A program made the translations under genes and the position numbers. A stretch of DNA of 60,474 nt from Bacteroidales bacterium (lineage in GTDB: Bacteria > Bacteroidota > Bacteroidia > Bacteroidales > WCHB1-69), in contig JAFPXF010000039.1 of assembly GCA_017394765.1 (NCBI GenBank), positions 1-60,474 on the forward strand, given 5' to 3'. Positions 6,475-14,109 of this stretch are shown here, in pieces (within the stretch, counting starts at the first letter, position 1; each line of letters begins with the position of its first letter). The notes beneath the pieces are model-generated. The model saw only the letters and a program-made list of their open reading frames with translations. It did no database searches and was not told the origin of the DNA.

Positions 6475-7143
6475 TCATTTTATTGATATAATTATTGATG
6501 CGATAGATAATCCAATAGAAATCAAAGACGCAACGACTGTTATTCCTAATGCCCATTTAGAAATTTTTGTCTGGGAAATTGCTTCTTCTAATGTTTTTTT
6601 AGCATCTTTTTCGGTCTTTTCAGACTTCTCTGCTGTGATTTTCGCATAATTCAAAACAGATTCTTCGTAAGTTTCTCCTCCATTATTAGCTAACAAGAAA
6701 AACGGAAGATACAATTCCACGTCATATCCTGCGATAGAACGAAGTAGCTCTTTATCATTTTCTGTTATTAAAACGTAACTTGGATTTTGGACGGTATTAT
6801 GTAATGAAAATTCAATTGACCCATAGCGATAACTCTTAACCAACTTCAAATACCCTTGGTCATTCAGCAATATAAGTAACTCGTAGAGAGTCACAATCTG
6901 TCGGCCATGAATTTGACCGAGCAACAATTTCACAAGAGAATCCTCGAAATTATTATCAGATGGGGGTCTGCCAATTTCAGGTAAGTGTTTTTGAAATACA
7001 TCCTTTTTTAATAAATCATCTAAAGAGGTGATATCTTTATCTGCTAATAGAAATTTATAAGCAGGTATTGGAGAAGATGAGCCATTTGCAATTTGAGCGA
7101 TTTTCTTAATAAGTTCTTTCTCTGGTTGTGTTAAAAGTCTCAT
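6475..7143 (-). CDS. Moron 2: soluble domain with C-terminal membrane anchor (222 aa)
   Basis: 222 aa, distinctly AT-rich against its phage neighbours. Residues 1-165 look soluble and helical (MRLLTQPEKELIKKIAQIAN; then YLPFFLLANNGGETYEES). Residues 165-195 are a charged helix (EKSEKTEKDAKKTLEE), and residues 197-221 are one strong transmembrane segment (WALGITVVASLISIGLSIAS) with only two residues after it. I do not recognise the family. A promoter stands directly upstream and the structured repeat directly downstream, so this is a self-contained cargo unit. Membrane-anchored cargo of this kind often serves in phage exclusion or abortive infection, which is inference only. Confidence 0.75.
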   Translation of the reverse strand: MRLLTQPEKELIKKIAQIANGSSSPIPAYKFLLADKDITSLDDLLKKDVFQKHLPEIGRPPSDNNFEDSLVKLLLGQIHGRQIVTLYELLILLNDQGYLKLVKSYRYGSIEFSLHNTVQNPSYVLITENDKELLRSIAGYDVELYLPFFLLANNGGETYEESVLNYAKITAEKSEKTEKDAKKTLEEAISQTKISKWALGITVVASLISIGLSIASIIISIK

Positions 7144-7165
7144 TTTGTATTATTTTAAGTTTCTG

Positions 7166-7173
7166 CAAAAATA
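7166..7173 (-). promoter_or_regulatory. Promoter -7 box of moron 2
   Basis: TATTTTTG on the minus strand is a perfect TAnnTTTG, placing the transcript start about 15 bases before the ATG at 7143. There is no clear TTTG at -33. It lies just 10 bp beyond the terminase stop codon. Confidence 0.55.
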
Positions 7174-7182
7174 CAACTTTTT

Positions 7183-8889
7183 TCATCTACCCACTCTTGC
7201 GGGGATGAAATTCCCGCTCTTCTCTTTCAGCCCGCCGCCGAACTTTGTCCAGATGATTTTGTCGGCAGCGTCCGAGAAGTGAGTGGCCTCTTCGGGAAGC
7301 ACTCCCGAAGTTCTGCGCTCGCTGCTTTTGTCCTTTTGCAGTTTGCCGTCCACGTCCTTTATCATTGCGTTGTTCATTGAAATCAGCGTGAAGCGGCATC
7401 GGTCGCCGTTGAAGCGCACCAGCGGGAGGTTTTCCCGCTCCTCCCTCAAAATCAAGCCCCACAGCAGGTACTTGTCGGACTGCGGCGGCTCCATCCCCTT
7501 GTGGGCGTGCTCGATGACCTCCCAGCCGGCCTTTTTCAGATAGGAAATGGCCAGCTGGTTATAACTCATTGAGTTGAGGATGTTGGGGTTTCTTGAATCG
7601 CCGTATTTGTCGCGGTAGTAGTGGATTTTCTTGCAGCGGTGGCTGCTGTAGTAGTCGGTGAGTTGGCCGCAGAGTTCTTTGATCAGGATGTTGGAGCTTT
7701 CGTCCGGCTTGACATAGAACTCGTTGATGAAGTTTTGGCATTTGCGTTTGGTGGCGCAGTTGTTGACGAAATCGTAGTTCCTTTCCTGGCACACGCAGAA
7801 CAGGGAGATGGAACTTCCCCAGTCGGCCACCACCTCCAACGGCAGGTCGGGGTTGCAGTCGCGGTCGTATGCGCTGCTCTTTATCATCAGCCTGTTAAGG
7901 TCAAAGTCGCTCTCTTTGGCCAAGAGCATAAGCCGCTGGTCGTCCAGCCCGTTGTGATAGACGTGGCGGTCGTCGTTGATGGCGTAGAAGCAGTCTTCCA
8001 CCTTGTCGAAGAGGAAGTTCATAATCTCCACAAGGAACACCAGCGAGGGCAGCAGCTCCCGGTTCTTGCGGATGTAGGACATCCCCAAGAACTCTATGTT
8101 GTCGAAGGCGTTGGAGACGGTGAAAAGGAGCCCGTCCCTTGACACGAAGGGGCGGATTTGACGTTTCATCCGGGTTATCTCGTTCCAGCACTGGGCGAAC
8201 TGCTTGGGGTCTGTGATGTCGAGCAGTTCCAGCTGCGTCTTCACGATGCGGTTCCACACCTCAAAGAGCCGCACTCCGGCTTCCTCCTCGTAGTAGGAGG
8301 CGAACTCCAGCACCCATCTGCCGTCCCTTGTGGGCGGCATGGAGGTGGAGTATTTGTAGCCGTGGTGCAGGTGGACGGGCTTCCCTGACTTGGAGCCGAA
8401 GAACTCAAGGTTGCCTCGGTTGGTGGGGGCGACCTCTTGGTCGTACTGTTCCTTGTTGAGGGTGAGGGTTTCGTCCGCTATCTCGAAGTCCACGTTTGCG
8501 CCTCGTCCGCTTCCAGGCTCGCTCTGCGAGATGAGGGCGAAGCGCGTCCCGTTGCTGACCGATATGACGTTCTCAAACTTGTTCAGTTCCTCGTAGGAGG
8601 TTTCAAAATAGGCGGGCGGACGCTTGCCGATGACGTAGTTGGCCTCTTTCTCGTAGCCCATTTGGTTGAGCATCTTCAGGGAGGATGGCAGCGTGCGTGT
8701 CAGCAGCTGGCCGAAGGTCTTGCCCGTGAGGGCGATGACCGAACGCGGCATCAGCCGGATGAGCCTGTCCATCCAGAAGCCGATGTCCGCGCTCTTTCCC
8801 GTCCCGCGCCCCTCCACGGAGACGTGGCACTTGGGCTGGAGGATGAACGAGGGCAGTTGTGCCCGGTTGCCTGACAGCTTGATTTCCAT
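7183..8889 (-). CDS. Terminase large subunit
   Basis: 568 aa. The ATPase motor and headful/cos nuclease that packages phage DNA. The N-terminal ATPase has a Walker A-like EGRGTGKS (about residues 26-33) and a Walker B region NVDFEIADET (about 131-140). The C-terminal RNase H-like nuclease begins near LEVVADWGSSIS (about 355), with the first acidic residue in VADWG and a later IHYYRDKYGD. Length is normal for the family. It follows the small-subunit-like genes with a 3-bp gap and is the last gene before moron 2. Confidence 0.9.
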   Translation of the reverse strand: MEIKLSGNRAQLPSFILQPKCHVSVEGRGTGKSADIGFWMDRLIRLMPRSVIALTGKTFGQLLTRTLPSSLKMLNQMGYEKEANYVIGKRPPAYFETSYEELNKFENVISVSNGTRFALISQSEPGSGRGANVDFEIADETLTLNKEQYDQEVAPTNRGNLEFFGSKSGKPVHLHHGYKYSTSMPPTRDGRWVLEFASYYEEEAGVRLFEVWNRIVKTQLELLDITDPKQFAQCWNEITRMKRQIRPFVSRDGLLFTVSNAFDNIEFLGMSYIRKNRELLPSLVFLVEIMNFLFDKVEDCFYAINDDRHVYHNGLDDQRLMLLAKESDFDLNRLMIKSSAYDRDCNPDLPLEVVADWGSSISLFCVCQERNYDFVNNCATKRKCQNFINEFYVKPDESSNILIKELCGQLTDYYSSHRCKKIHYYRDKYGDSRNPNILNSMSYNQLAISYLKKAGWEVIEHAHKGMEPPQSDKYLLWGLILREERENLPLVRFNGDRCRFTLISMNNAMIKDVDGKLQKDKSSERRTSGVLPEEATHFSDAADKIIWTKFGGGLKEKSGNFIPARVGR

Positions 8890-8892
8890 GGG

Positions 8893-9483
8893 TTACGAGT
8901 TGATGATTTCGCAGGCGGTCTCCTCGGTGATTTCGTCGTCGAGGCTTCCCAGCAGCTGGCGGCGTATGTCGGCGGGCAGTTTCATCAGCACGCTTTCCGG
9001 GATGGACACCTGCCTGTTGTTGATGTTGAACTGCACGAAGATTTGGTTGGCCTCCATCAGTTTGGGGTCAATCTTCTGCGGGGGCAGTTGGGAGAGGAAC
9101 TTTTGGAGCGTGGCGAGGTTCTTGGCGCGTGCGCCGTCCGATGTGGCGGGGTCTGCGATCTCACGCATGAGCCAGTCAAGGAACCACCCCTCCAAGAAAT
9201 CCCTGTCCACCGGGTCGTACTTGTTCCACAGGCGGCAGGCGTTGCGTATGTCGCAGTATGCCTGCTCCTTGGAGATTTCGGGGAAGCGGGCTTGGAGTTT
9301 GAGGACGGCCACGCTTTTGCGCGGGTACTTGCGCATGACGGCGTGTGCGGTGCGCAGCCGCTCCAATATGCGCTGCTGCTGTTCCGTGAGGGCGATGCTG
9401 CTGCCTGTGGTGAGGTATTCGGTGATGGCCTCGAAGTCATTCTCCCTCACCTGCTCTATGCTGGTTCTCTGTCGTTGGTTCAT
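8893..9483 (-). CDS. Terminase small subunit-like HTH protein (196 aa)
   Basis: 196 aa from ATG 9481-9483; a TTG start 15 bp upstream is possible but unnecessary. The middle (KSVAVLKLQARFPEISKEQA, about residues 58-77) reads as a helix-turn-helix of the kind small terminases use to bind the packaging site, followed by a helical oligomerisation region. It directly precedes the large subunit and its start overlaps the previous gene by 47 bp. It could share the small-subunit role with the 112-aa protein upstream. Confidence 0.65.
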   Translation of the reverse strand: MNQRQRTSIEQVRENDFEAITEYLTTGSSIALTEQQQRILERLRTAHAVMRKYPRKSVAVLKLQARFPEISKEQAYCDIRNACRLWNKYDPVDRDFLEGWFLDWLMREIADPATSDGARAKNLATLQKFLSQLPPQKIDPKLMEANQIFVQFNINNRQVSIPESVLMKLPADIRRQLLGSLDDEITEETACEIINS

Positions 9484-9775
9484 AGTCGAAGGCGTCAAGG
9501 TTTGATTGTTCGGTCAGTGCGTAGTATTTGAGCATTTGGAGGATGGCGGGCTGTGAGGAGTTGAGGGCTGCGTCCAGCACGGTCTGGCGGATTTCAGCCT
9601 GTGCGGAGAGGTAGCCGCGGAACCAGTTCTCATAAACTTCGCCTTTCTCCTGCTGGAACTGCCGTGCGACTTCAGCGATGTCGAAGCCGAAGTTGAGGGC
9701 GACATCACGGAACGGGAAGCCGAGCCGTCCCAGCGTGTAGAGCTCATCTTTCTGTTTGTCGGTCAAATTGTTCAT
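9437..9775 (-). CDS. Small HTH protein, possible terminase small subunit (112 aa)
   Basis: 112 aa. Residues 1-40 (LTDKQKDELYTLGRLGFPFR and the next helix DVALNFGFDIAEVARQFQ) have the spacing of an HTH found in small terminases and transposase N-domains. The rest is helical (AEIRQTVLDAALNSSQPAIL), a pattern common in small terminase proteins where the helix after the HTH handles oligomers. Located one gene from the large terminase and overlapping both neighbours. Which of the two HTH proteins is the true small subunit cannot be decided here. Confidence 0.65.
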   Translation of the reverse strand: MNNLTDKQKDELYTLGRLGFPFRDVALNFGFDIAEVARQFQQEKGEVYENWFRGYLSAQAEIRQTVLDAALNSSQPAILQMLKYYALTEQSNLDAFDYEPTTENQHRAGEGE

Positions 9776-10334
9776 CCAATATCTTTTTGTCGCTGAAGAA
9801 TACGTGATCTATGGCTTGGATTACGCCCCTTTCGGGCTGGGGATTGGTGGTGAAGTTGAGGGAGCCGGAGACGGAGATGCGCCACTGGTCGTTCCATATC
9901 ACGGCGACTTTTGCGTGTACGGGTGCGATGGTGACGGGGAAGTTGGCTTGGCACATCTGTAGCGGGACGGGGTTCCTGACCTTGACACGAGGGTCAATCC
10001 AAAGCCGGAACTCCTTGATAAGACCGTCCTTGCGGCGGTTGAGGATTTGGGTGACGGCCTTCTCGGTTATCGCCCACGTGCAGGCGGTGACGTTGCAGGG
10101 GCCGATTTGGCGGCAGATGTGGGAAATTAGGTCGTGCATTGCGTAGCGACCGAATGTCCAGAAGTTGATGACGGCTCCCTGCTCGATGCACCCGATGTGC
10201 TTTGAGAGTGTCGTCCACGGCTCGCCGATGAACGACACGGACTCCGGGAAGTAGGTGTCGTAGGGGTAGGCTTCAGCCGCCTTTGTCTTCGCCTGTTTGC
10301 GGGCTTGGTAGTTGGAGAAGTCTATGATGCTCAT
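9744..10334 (-). CDS. Phospholipase D-like domain protein (196 aa)
   Basis: 196 aa with one PLD-type active-site motif near the C-terminus: VHAKVAVIWNDQWRISVSGS followed by LNFTTN, that is HxK, a spacer, and S/G-S-x-N. A single HxK copy means it would act as a dimer, like Nuc-type endonucleases. The N-terminal part (IGCIEQGAVINFWTFGRYAM) fits the first strand and helix of the fold. It lies in the packaging operon between a coiled-coil protein and the terminase genes. A DNA end-processing or nuclease role is plausible but not shown. The residue after the lysine spacing lacks the usual Asp six positions on, so activity may be reduced. Confidence 0.7.
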   Translation of the reverse strand: MSIIDFSNYQARKQAKTKAAEAYPYDTYFPESVSFIGEPWTTLSKHIGCIEQGAVINFWTFGRYAMHDLISHICRQIGPCNVTACTWAITEKAVTQILNRRKDGLIKEFRLWIDPRVKVRNPVPLQMCQANFPVTIAPVHAKVAVIWNDQWRISVSGSLNFTTNPQPERGVIQAIDHVFFSDKKILDEQFDRQTER

Positions 10335-11086
10335 TTTCTTGATTCTATGATTTTTACTACGGCGGAATATTGTTGGCGCAGGTCGGCCAGCTTCGCCTCC
10401 AGCTTGGAGCGCAGCGGGCTTTCCGGCATCGGGTTCGGGGTGTCCAGCTTTTTGAGTGCCTGATACTGCAGGCGGTTTCTGGTCTTGTTGATGGCGACCT
10501 TGATGGCGTGTTCCTTGCGCATCAGTTCGATGTCGGAGAGTTTCTCGAAGTCGTTGAGGCTTTTCTTGCTGATGGAAGAGGGCTGCTCCGTCACTTTCTC
10601 CGCTATCATCCGCTCCAGTTCGGCGAGTACTTCGCCCGTGTCGAAGTACCGCTCTTTGAGCAGGTGGAGTTTCTCGTAGCGGCGTATGAGCGGCAGGCGG
10701 TTCTGAAGGATCCGCCTCCGCTGCGCCACCACGTCCTCGGAGTTGCCCTCGCCCAGTTCGTAGAGTTTGCGGTGGGCTGTGGAGATGGCGGTGAACAGCT
10801 CGTAGAGTTCGTTCTTCGCCTGTGCGATGGTGTCAGGAATAGCGGCAGGTTGCTTTGGCTTCGGAGTGGTGATAACCGTTTGTGTGGTGCCTCTGACGGG
10901 CTGGCTGGTGATGGCTCTGCCTTTCAAGAGCTTGCGCAACTCATACTCTAATTTTGCGGCTGCGAATTTGGCGGTGGTGCATTGGAAATGTCGCACAAGG
11001 GCGGCGTTCTTGGCATACCCGCCGAGAATTGCCACGCCCTGTGCGTAGTCCTTGCCGCCTGTCAGCCATTGGATGATGTCGTCCAT
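10331..11086 (-). CDS. Coiled-coil phage protein (251 aa)
   Basis: 251 aa, hypothetical. Residues 1-60 are helical (MDDIIQWLTGGKDYAQGVAI), 60-85 a Thr/Pro/Lys linker, and 85-250 long charged helices (AEKVTEQPSSISKKSLNDFE and an end KLADLRQQYSAVVKIIESRK). No enzyme motif seen. First gene of the packaging unit behind late promoter P2, its stop overlapping the PLD-like start. The transcript start predicted from P2 leaves only about 10 bases of leader. Confidence 0.7.
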   Translation of the reverse strand: MDDIIQWLTGGKDYAQGVAILGGYAKNAALVRHFQCTTAKFAAAKLEYELRKLLKGRAITSQPVRGTTQTVITTPKPKQPAAIPDTIAQAKNELYELFTAISTAHRKLYELGEGNSEDVVAQRRRILQNRLPLIRRYEKLHLLKERYFDTGEVLAELERMIAEKVTEQPSSISKKSLNDFEKLSDIELMRKEHAIKVAINKTRNRLQYQALKKLDTPNPMPESPLRSKLEAKLADLRQQYSAVVKIIESRK

Positions 11087-11103
11087 ATCTTTGTCTTTTG
11101 GGG

Positions 11104-11139
11104 CAAAGATAGGCGGTTATCACCATTGAGGATAGGACA
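11104..11139 (-). promoter_or_regulatory. Late promoter P2 (TGTCC-N23-TATCTTTGCC)
   Basis: TATCTTTG at 11,111-11,104 and TGTCC at 11,139-11,135 on the minus strand, spacer 23 bp, the same as P1 and P3. It begins 4 bp beyond the terminator hairpin of structured repeat copy B, so the moron unit ends where the late promoter starts. Confidence 0.7.
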
Positions 11140-11142
11140 AAA

Positions 11143-11260
11143 GAAAACCGCTGCCGTGGTCTTTGGCAGCGGTTTTGTTACCTTGGTGTCCGCGACAACG
11201 ATTGAAGCGGTTATGAGGACGCAAGGACGAAATTCGAGCGGAAAGCGTGCCCGGTCGCCC
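11143..11260 (-). ncRNA. Structured repeat, copy B (3' end of moron 1)
   Basis: The core 11,260-11,192 overlaps the last base of the moron 1 stop codon and has the same length as copy A, with GCGAC/GTCGC closing it. It is followed by a 12-bp perfect terminator stem (AAAACCGCTGCC/GGCAGCGGTTTT) with the same loop as copy A. The stem differs from copy A by paired substitutions (GTC/GAC to GCC/GGC, ACGC/GCGT to CCGC/GCGG), evidence that base pairing is under selection. Confidence 0.7.
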
Positions 11261-11745
11261 TAAATTTTTGTACAGAGGCATAAAAAATGATTCATCTTAA
11301 TTTCACAGGATTTACAAACGACAAAAGGTATAGAAGGAATATCTGCTTTCAATGCCAAATACAATCTATGTCTTCCATCTACAGGATAAACCTTTTCATC
11401 AATTATATTAAGTAAAATTGGAGATAGAGGCTTTCTTGAATTCCAATCATCTACAATTTGAAGAGCATAAGAATCCACATACTCATCGTTTTCTATGTTC
11501 TGTAATATTTCTTGGTGAAGATTCTTTTGTAGTAATTCCAAAGAAACCATATAAATGGATAAACCGCCTGTTTTGCACAATTTCATATAGTCATTTTGTT
11601 CAAAATAAAATTGTTCAATCTTTGACAAATCAGTTTCCCATACAGGCTCACAATGAAATTTGCCATTTATAATTATATCTTTAAGTTCTGAGATACGTAT
11701 TCTCTCCATGAGGCGATTTTTTTGTTTTGCTAAATAATCATCCAT
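11260..11745 (-). CDS. Moron 1: ParB/Srx-like nuclease-fold protein (161 aa)
   Basis: 161 aa from ATG 11,743-11,745. The only upstream in-frame start, TTG at 11,772, lies before the predicted transcript start, so it is rejected. AT-rich against its neighbours. The C-terminal half carries PILLNIIDEKVYPVDGRHRL (about residues 113-132), the GxxR-type motif of ParB N-terminal and sulfiredoxin-like folds; the N-terminal half is charged and helical. Stand-alone ParB-fold proteins can be CTPases, nucleases or toxins; which applies here is unknown. The unit has its own promoter overlapping the preceding terminator and ends in structured repeat copy B. Confidence 0.7.
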   Translation of the reverse strand: MDDYLAKQKNRLMERIRISELKDIIINGKFHCEPVWETDLSKIEQFYFEQNDYMKLCKTGGLSIYMVSLELLQKNLHQEILQNIENDEYVDSYALQIVDDWNSRKPLSPILLNIIDEKVYPVDGRHRLYLALKADIPSIPFVVCKSCEIKMNHFLCLCTKI

Positions 11746-11769
11746 AATAAGGCAATAAAATTTCACTTG

Positions 11770-11810
11770 CAAAATTACAAAAAAGCCGTTACAAATTGCA
11801 ACGGCTTTCA
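11770..11810 (-). promoter_or_regulatory. Terminator of the capsid unit overlapping the moron 1 promoter
   Basis: On the minus strand AAAGCCGTT/AACGGCTTT plus a T-run (11,809-11,779) terminates the tail-tube-like gene. Within and after it lie TTGC (11,801-11,798), a 20-bp spacer and TAATTTTG (11,777-11,770), a perfect -7 box. Terminator and promoter share bases, so the moron is insulated from upstream transcription yet expressed by itself. Confidence 0.75.
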
Positions 11811-11844
11811 GGAACTAATCAAATCGGATTTTGCGAATGTGCAG

Positions 11845-12438
11845 TTATTGGCTGTCGTCTTCGTCATCAAGGTTGGTTGACTGGCCGATGAGGGAGTCCA
11901 TATTGCCCGTGTAGATTTGGGCGGTGGGTGTGTCATAGACAAAGGCAATGGTCGCGCCGTTGTTGTCGGTGACGGCCTTGCCCGATGTGGCTTCCACGTT
12001 CTCGCCGATTTCCGCGCCTCTGTCAGCATCGCCGAGCATGTGGACATCACCGTTGTTGAGGCGGGCGAGGACGATGGTTTCGGAGTTCATCACGGAGGCG
12101 ATGAAGCCGAGCAGTTTCGGCTTGAAGCCGGGATGGTAGATTTCGAGATTGGCTTTCAGCGACTTGCCGCCGAAAGTGCCTTGTGTAGTGTACTTCAGTT
12201 CTCCCATGTCACGGGAGCAGTAGATGTGGTAGAAGCGTTTGCCGTTCATCATCGTGATGTTGCCTTCGAGGACGGCGAAGTCCTCATAGGAGGTTCTGTT
12301 GGACGGCAGCTTCGGGAGGGATGCGACATCATCCTTGAGAGAGATATAGACGTTCTTCACGCCGGACATGTTGTTGCCGCAGTTCGCGCCTTTGTTAAGG
12401 TCTTCCAGTTCGAGTGCGCATATTACTTCTTCGGGCAT
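11845..12438 (-). CDS. Probable tail tube / structural protein (197 aa)
   Basis: 197 aa, beta-rich, with an acidic C-terminus (TNLDDEDDSQ). The body (GKRFYHIYCSRDMGELKYTT and the following SLKANLEIYHPGFKPKLLGF) has the pattern of phage tail tube and related jelly-roll proteins. It follows the major capsid gene by about 100 bp and ends at a terminator. It could instead be a head decoration protein. Like the 150-aa protein at 15,301-15,753 it has alternating strand patterns and a similar size class, but I cannot show homology by eye. Confidence 0.55.
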   Translation of the reverse strand: MPEEVICALELEDLNKGANCGNNMSGVKNVYISLKDDVASLPKLPSNRTSYEDFAVLEGNITMMNGKRFYHIYCSRDMGELKYTTQGTFGGKSLKANLEIYHPGFKPKLLGFIASVMNSETIVLARLNNGDVHMLGDADRGAEIGENVEATSGKAVTDNNGATIAFVYDTPTAQIYTGNMDSLIGQSTNLDDEDDSQ

Positions 12439-12540
12439 GGCTTTTTGGTTTTAAGGGTTAGGGGTAAAATGTGCGTTGTTGGGAAGCCGCACCCCTTCCG
12501 TCTGCATATGAAAAAAGTATTATCAGAGGTTTGCTCTGTC

Positions 12541-14091
12541 TCAGTCATTGTTGTCATCGTTACCGTTTCCGTTGTTATCATCGTCTTCGCCATTTGTTTC
12601 CGGCGGGTTCTCGTTGTACGGCGTAGTGAGGCGCATAATGTCACCGAGATACTCTGCACCCTTGTAGTGGACGGCGGCGCGGTAGAAGAGTTCCTTTTCG
12701 GATGGCATGTTGGTCTCAAGGGTAGCGTCCAGCCTGTTGCCAGACAGCATTCCAGGCAGAAATATGGCCTCGTTGGTCGGCTCGCTGTTGTCGCGATTCT
12801 CTGCGTAGCCAAGATGCCGTCCGTGGACGGGGACGAGCTGTGCGGCGTCCTCTGCAACGTAGAAGCCGACCTCGCCCTCTGCGAGCAGCGGCACATCGTC
12901 GCCGAAGATGAGTGCGTGCATGGAGAGGGAGTCCGTGGTTGCCTCCGCATTGTCAAGGGTGTGGATATTGATAGCCAGTTCCGGCGTGTCGGTCTGCCAC
13001 GTGATGCGGTACTTGTTGCCCTCCTTGACCACTTTCGCGCCCTGGTCGATGGCGCTGATGATCATCTGGATTTCATCGGTGATGGTCTCCGCCTCGCCGT
13101 TCGGTCCGCAGGAGCAGCGCGAGGCCTCCTGTCCGACAGTGCGGGCGGAAGTCCACACCATGGCGTTGCAGCCGAAGCCCACGCCCTCCATCCAGTCGGC
13201 GAGAACCTTAATCATACGGTTCTCCTTCTGGATGTCGAAGTCGAACTTGTTGCGGTTGGTGAGCCACAACAAGTTCTCCTTCATCGTGGAGAAGATGTCA
13301 TCCGTGCCTTTCATAGAGGGAACGCCGCAGACAACGTGTTTGGTGAAGTCGATGTCGGCGTTGATTTGGTCGGGCGAGTTGATAAAGTAGTAGCCGGCTG
13401 CGCGTTTAGCGGTCTTCATCGCACGAACCCATTTCGGGGCCACGAAATGGATGATGTTCTCACCGTCATACAGCTCGTCAATCTTGCGGTCGTAGGCCTC
13501 AATCTCATCGAAAATGTTCTCTTCGGTGAAGGCGTCAACGCCGTGGATGACGTTGATGGGGTTGTCGGGGTTGTTCGCGCCCTCTATGAGTTTGCGCTTG
13601 ATGCCGTCCATGCAGCTTTCTGGGGTCGTGCCGTTGTCGTCTCGCACGCCCTTGTAAACGGCTTTCAGTTCGCGATTGTTGTCAATCTTGCGTTTGAGAT
13701 AGACTTCCACGAAGTAGCGGGTGATGGGCCAGTTCTCAATCTTGTTCTCGTCACCTGCGAGGAAGGCCATCCAAGAGTGGTAGATGCCCATCGGCGAGAA
13801 CTCCGCATCAACCTTGATGTGGTTGAGTACGATTGCGTTAGGGATGAATTTAACGCCCGCTTTCGGCTCGAACTGGATGCGGAACGGCTGGAGAACGTCC
13901 TCCCACTCCTCGGTGGTCATCTTGTAGATGTCGTCCTTGGTGTTGATGCGGGTGGCGTACTTCTCCAGCGTGGTGGCGGGAACCATCAGGGCTCTTTTGA
14001 GCCTATCCATTCCCTGCCCGCTGTTCTCGTAGAAGCGGCCGTATTCCTCAAGTATGAGGTCAACGTTGATTTTGGTGTCAATTTCTGCCAT
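12541..14091 (-). CDS. Major capsid protein
   Basis: 516 aa. Position directly after the ClpP-type protease and size fit a capsid protein. The N-terminal region (MAEIDTKINVDLILEEYGRF) is helical. The centre (about residues 230-330) has KHVVCGVPSMKGTDDIFSTM and NRMIKVLADWMEGVGFGCNA, typical of the fold's helical and P-domain parts in Bacteroidetes phages. It ends in an Asp/Asn/Gly tail (DDDNNGNGNDDNND), likely exposed. I recognise it as the capsid protein of Bacteroides-type phages by context more than by motif; an encapsulin-like fold is presumed. Confidence 0.75.
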   Translation of the reverse strand: MAEIDTKINVDLILEEYGRFYENSGQGMDRLKRALMVPATTLEKYATRINTKDDIYKMTTEEWEDVLQPFRIQFEPKAGVKFIPNAIVLNHIKVDAEFSPMGIYHSWMAFLAGDENKIENWPITRYFVEVYLKRKIDNNRELKAVYKGVRDDNGTTPESCMDGIKRKLIEGANNPDNPINVIHGVDAFTEENIFDEIEAYDRKIDELYDGENIIHFVAPKWVRAMKTAKRAAGYYFINSPDQINADIDFTKHVVCGVPSMKGTDDIFSTMKENLLWLTNRNKFDFDIQKENRMIKVLADWMEGVGFGCNAMVWTSARTVGQEASRCSCGPNGEAETITDEIQMIISAIDQGAKVVKEGNKYRITWQTDTPELAINIHTLDNAEATTDSLSMHALIFGDDVPLLAEGEVGFYVAEDAAQLVPVHGRHLGYAENRDNSEPTNEAIFLPGMLSGNRLDATLETNMPSEKELFYRAAVHYKGAEYLGDIMRLTTPYNENPPETNGEDDDNNGNGNDDNND

Positions 14092-14109
14092 GATGTTCGG
14101 TGTTTATGG

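Noticed and set aside
6351..11260. Integron attC site interpretation of the two repeats
   Set aside because: I find no R'/R'' core sites of the RYYYAAC/GTTRRRY kind in the right places and no integron integrase; the cassette look is kept only as a hypothesis.
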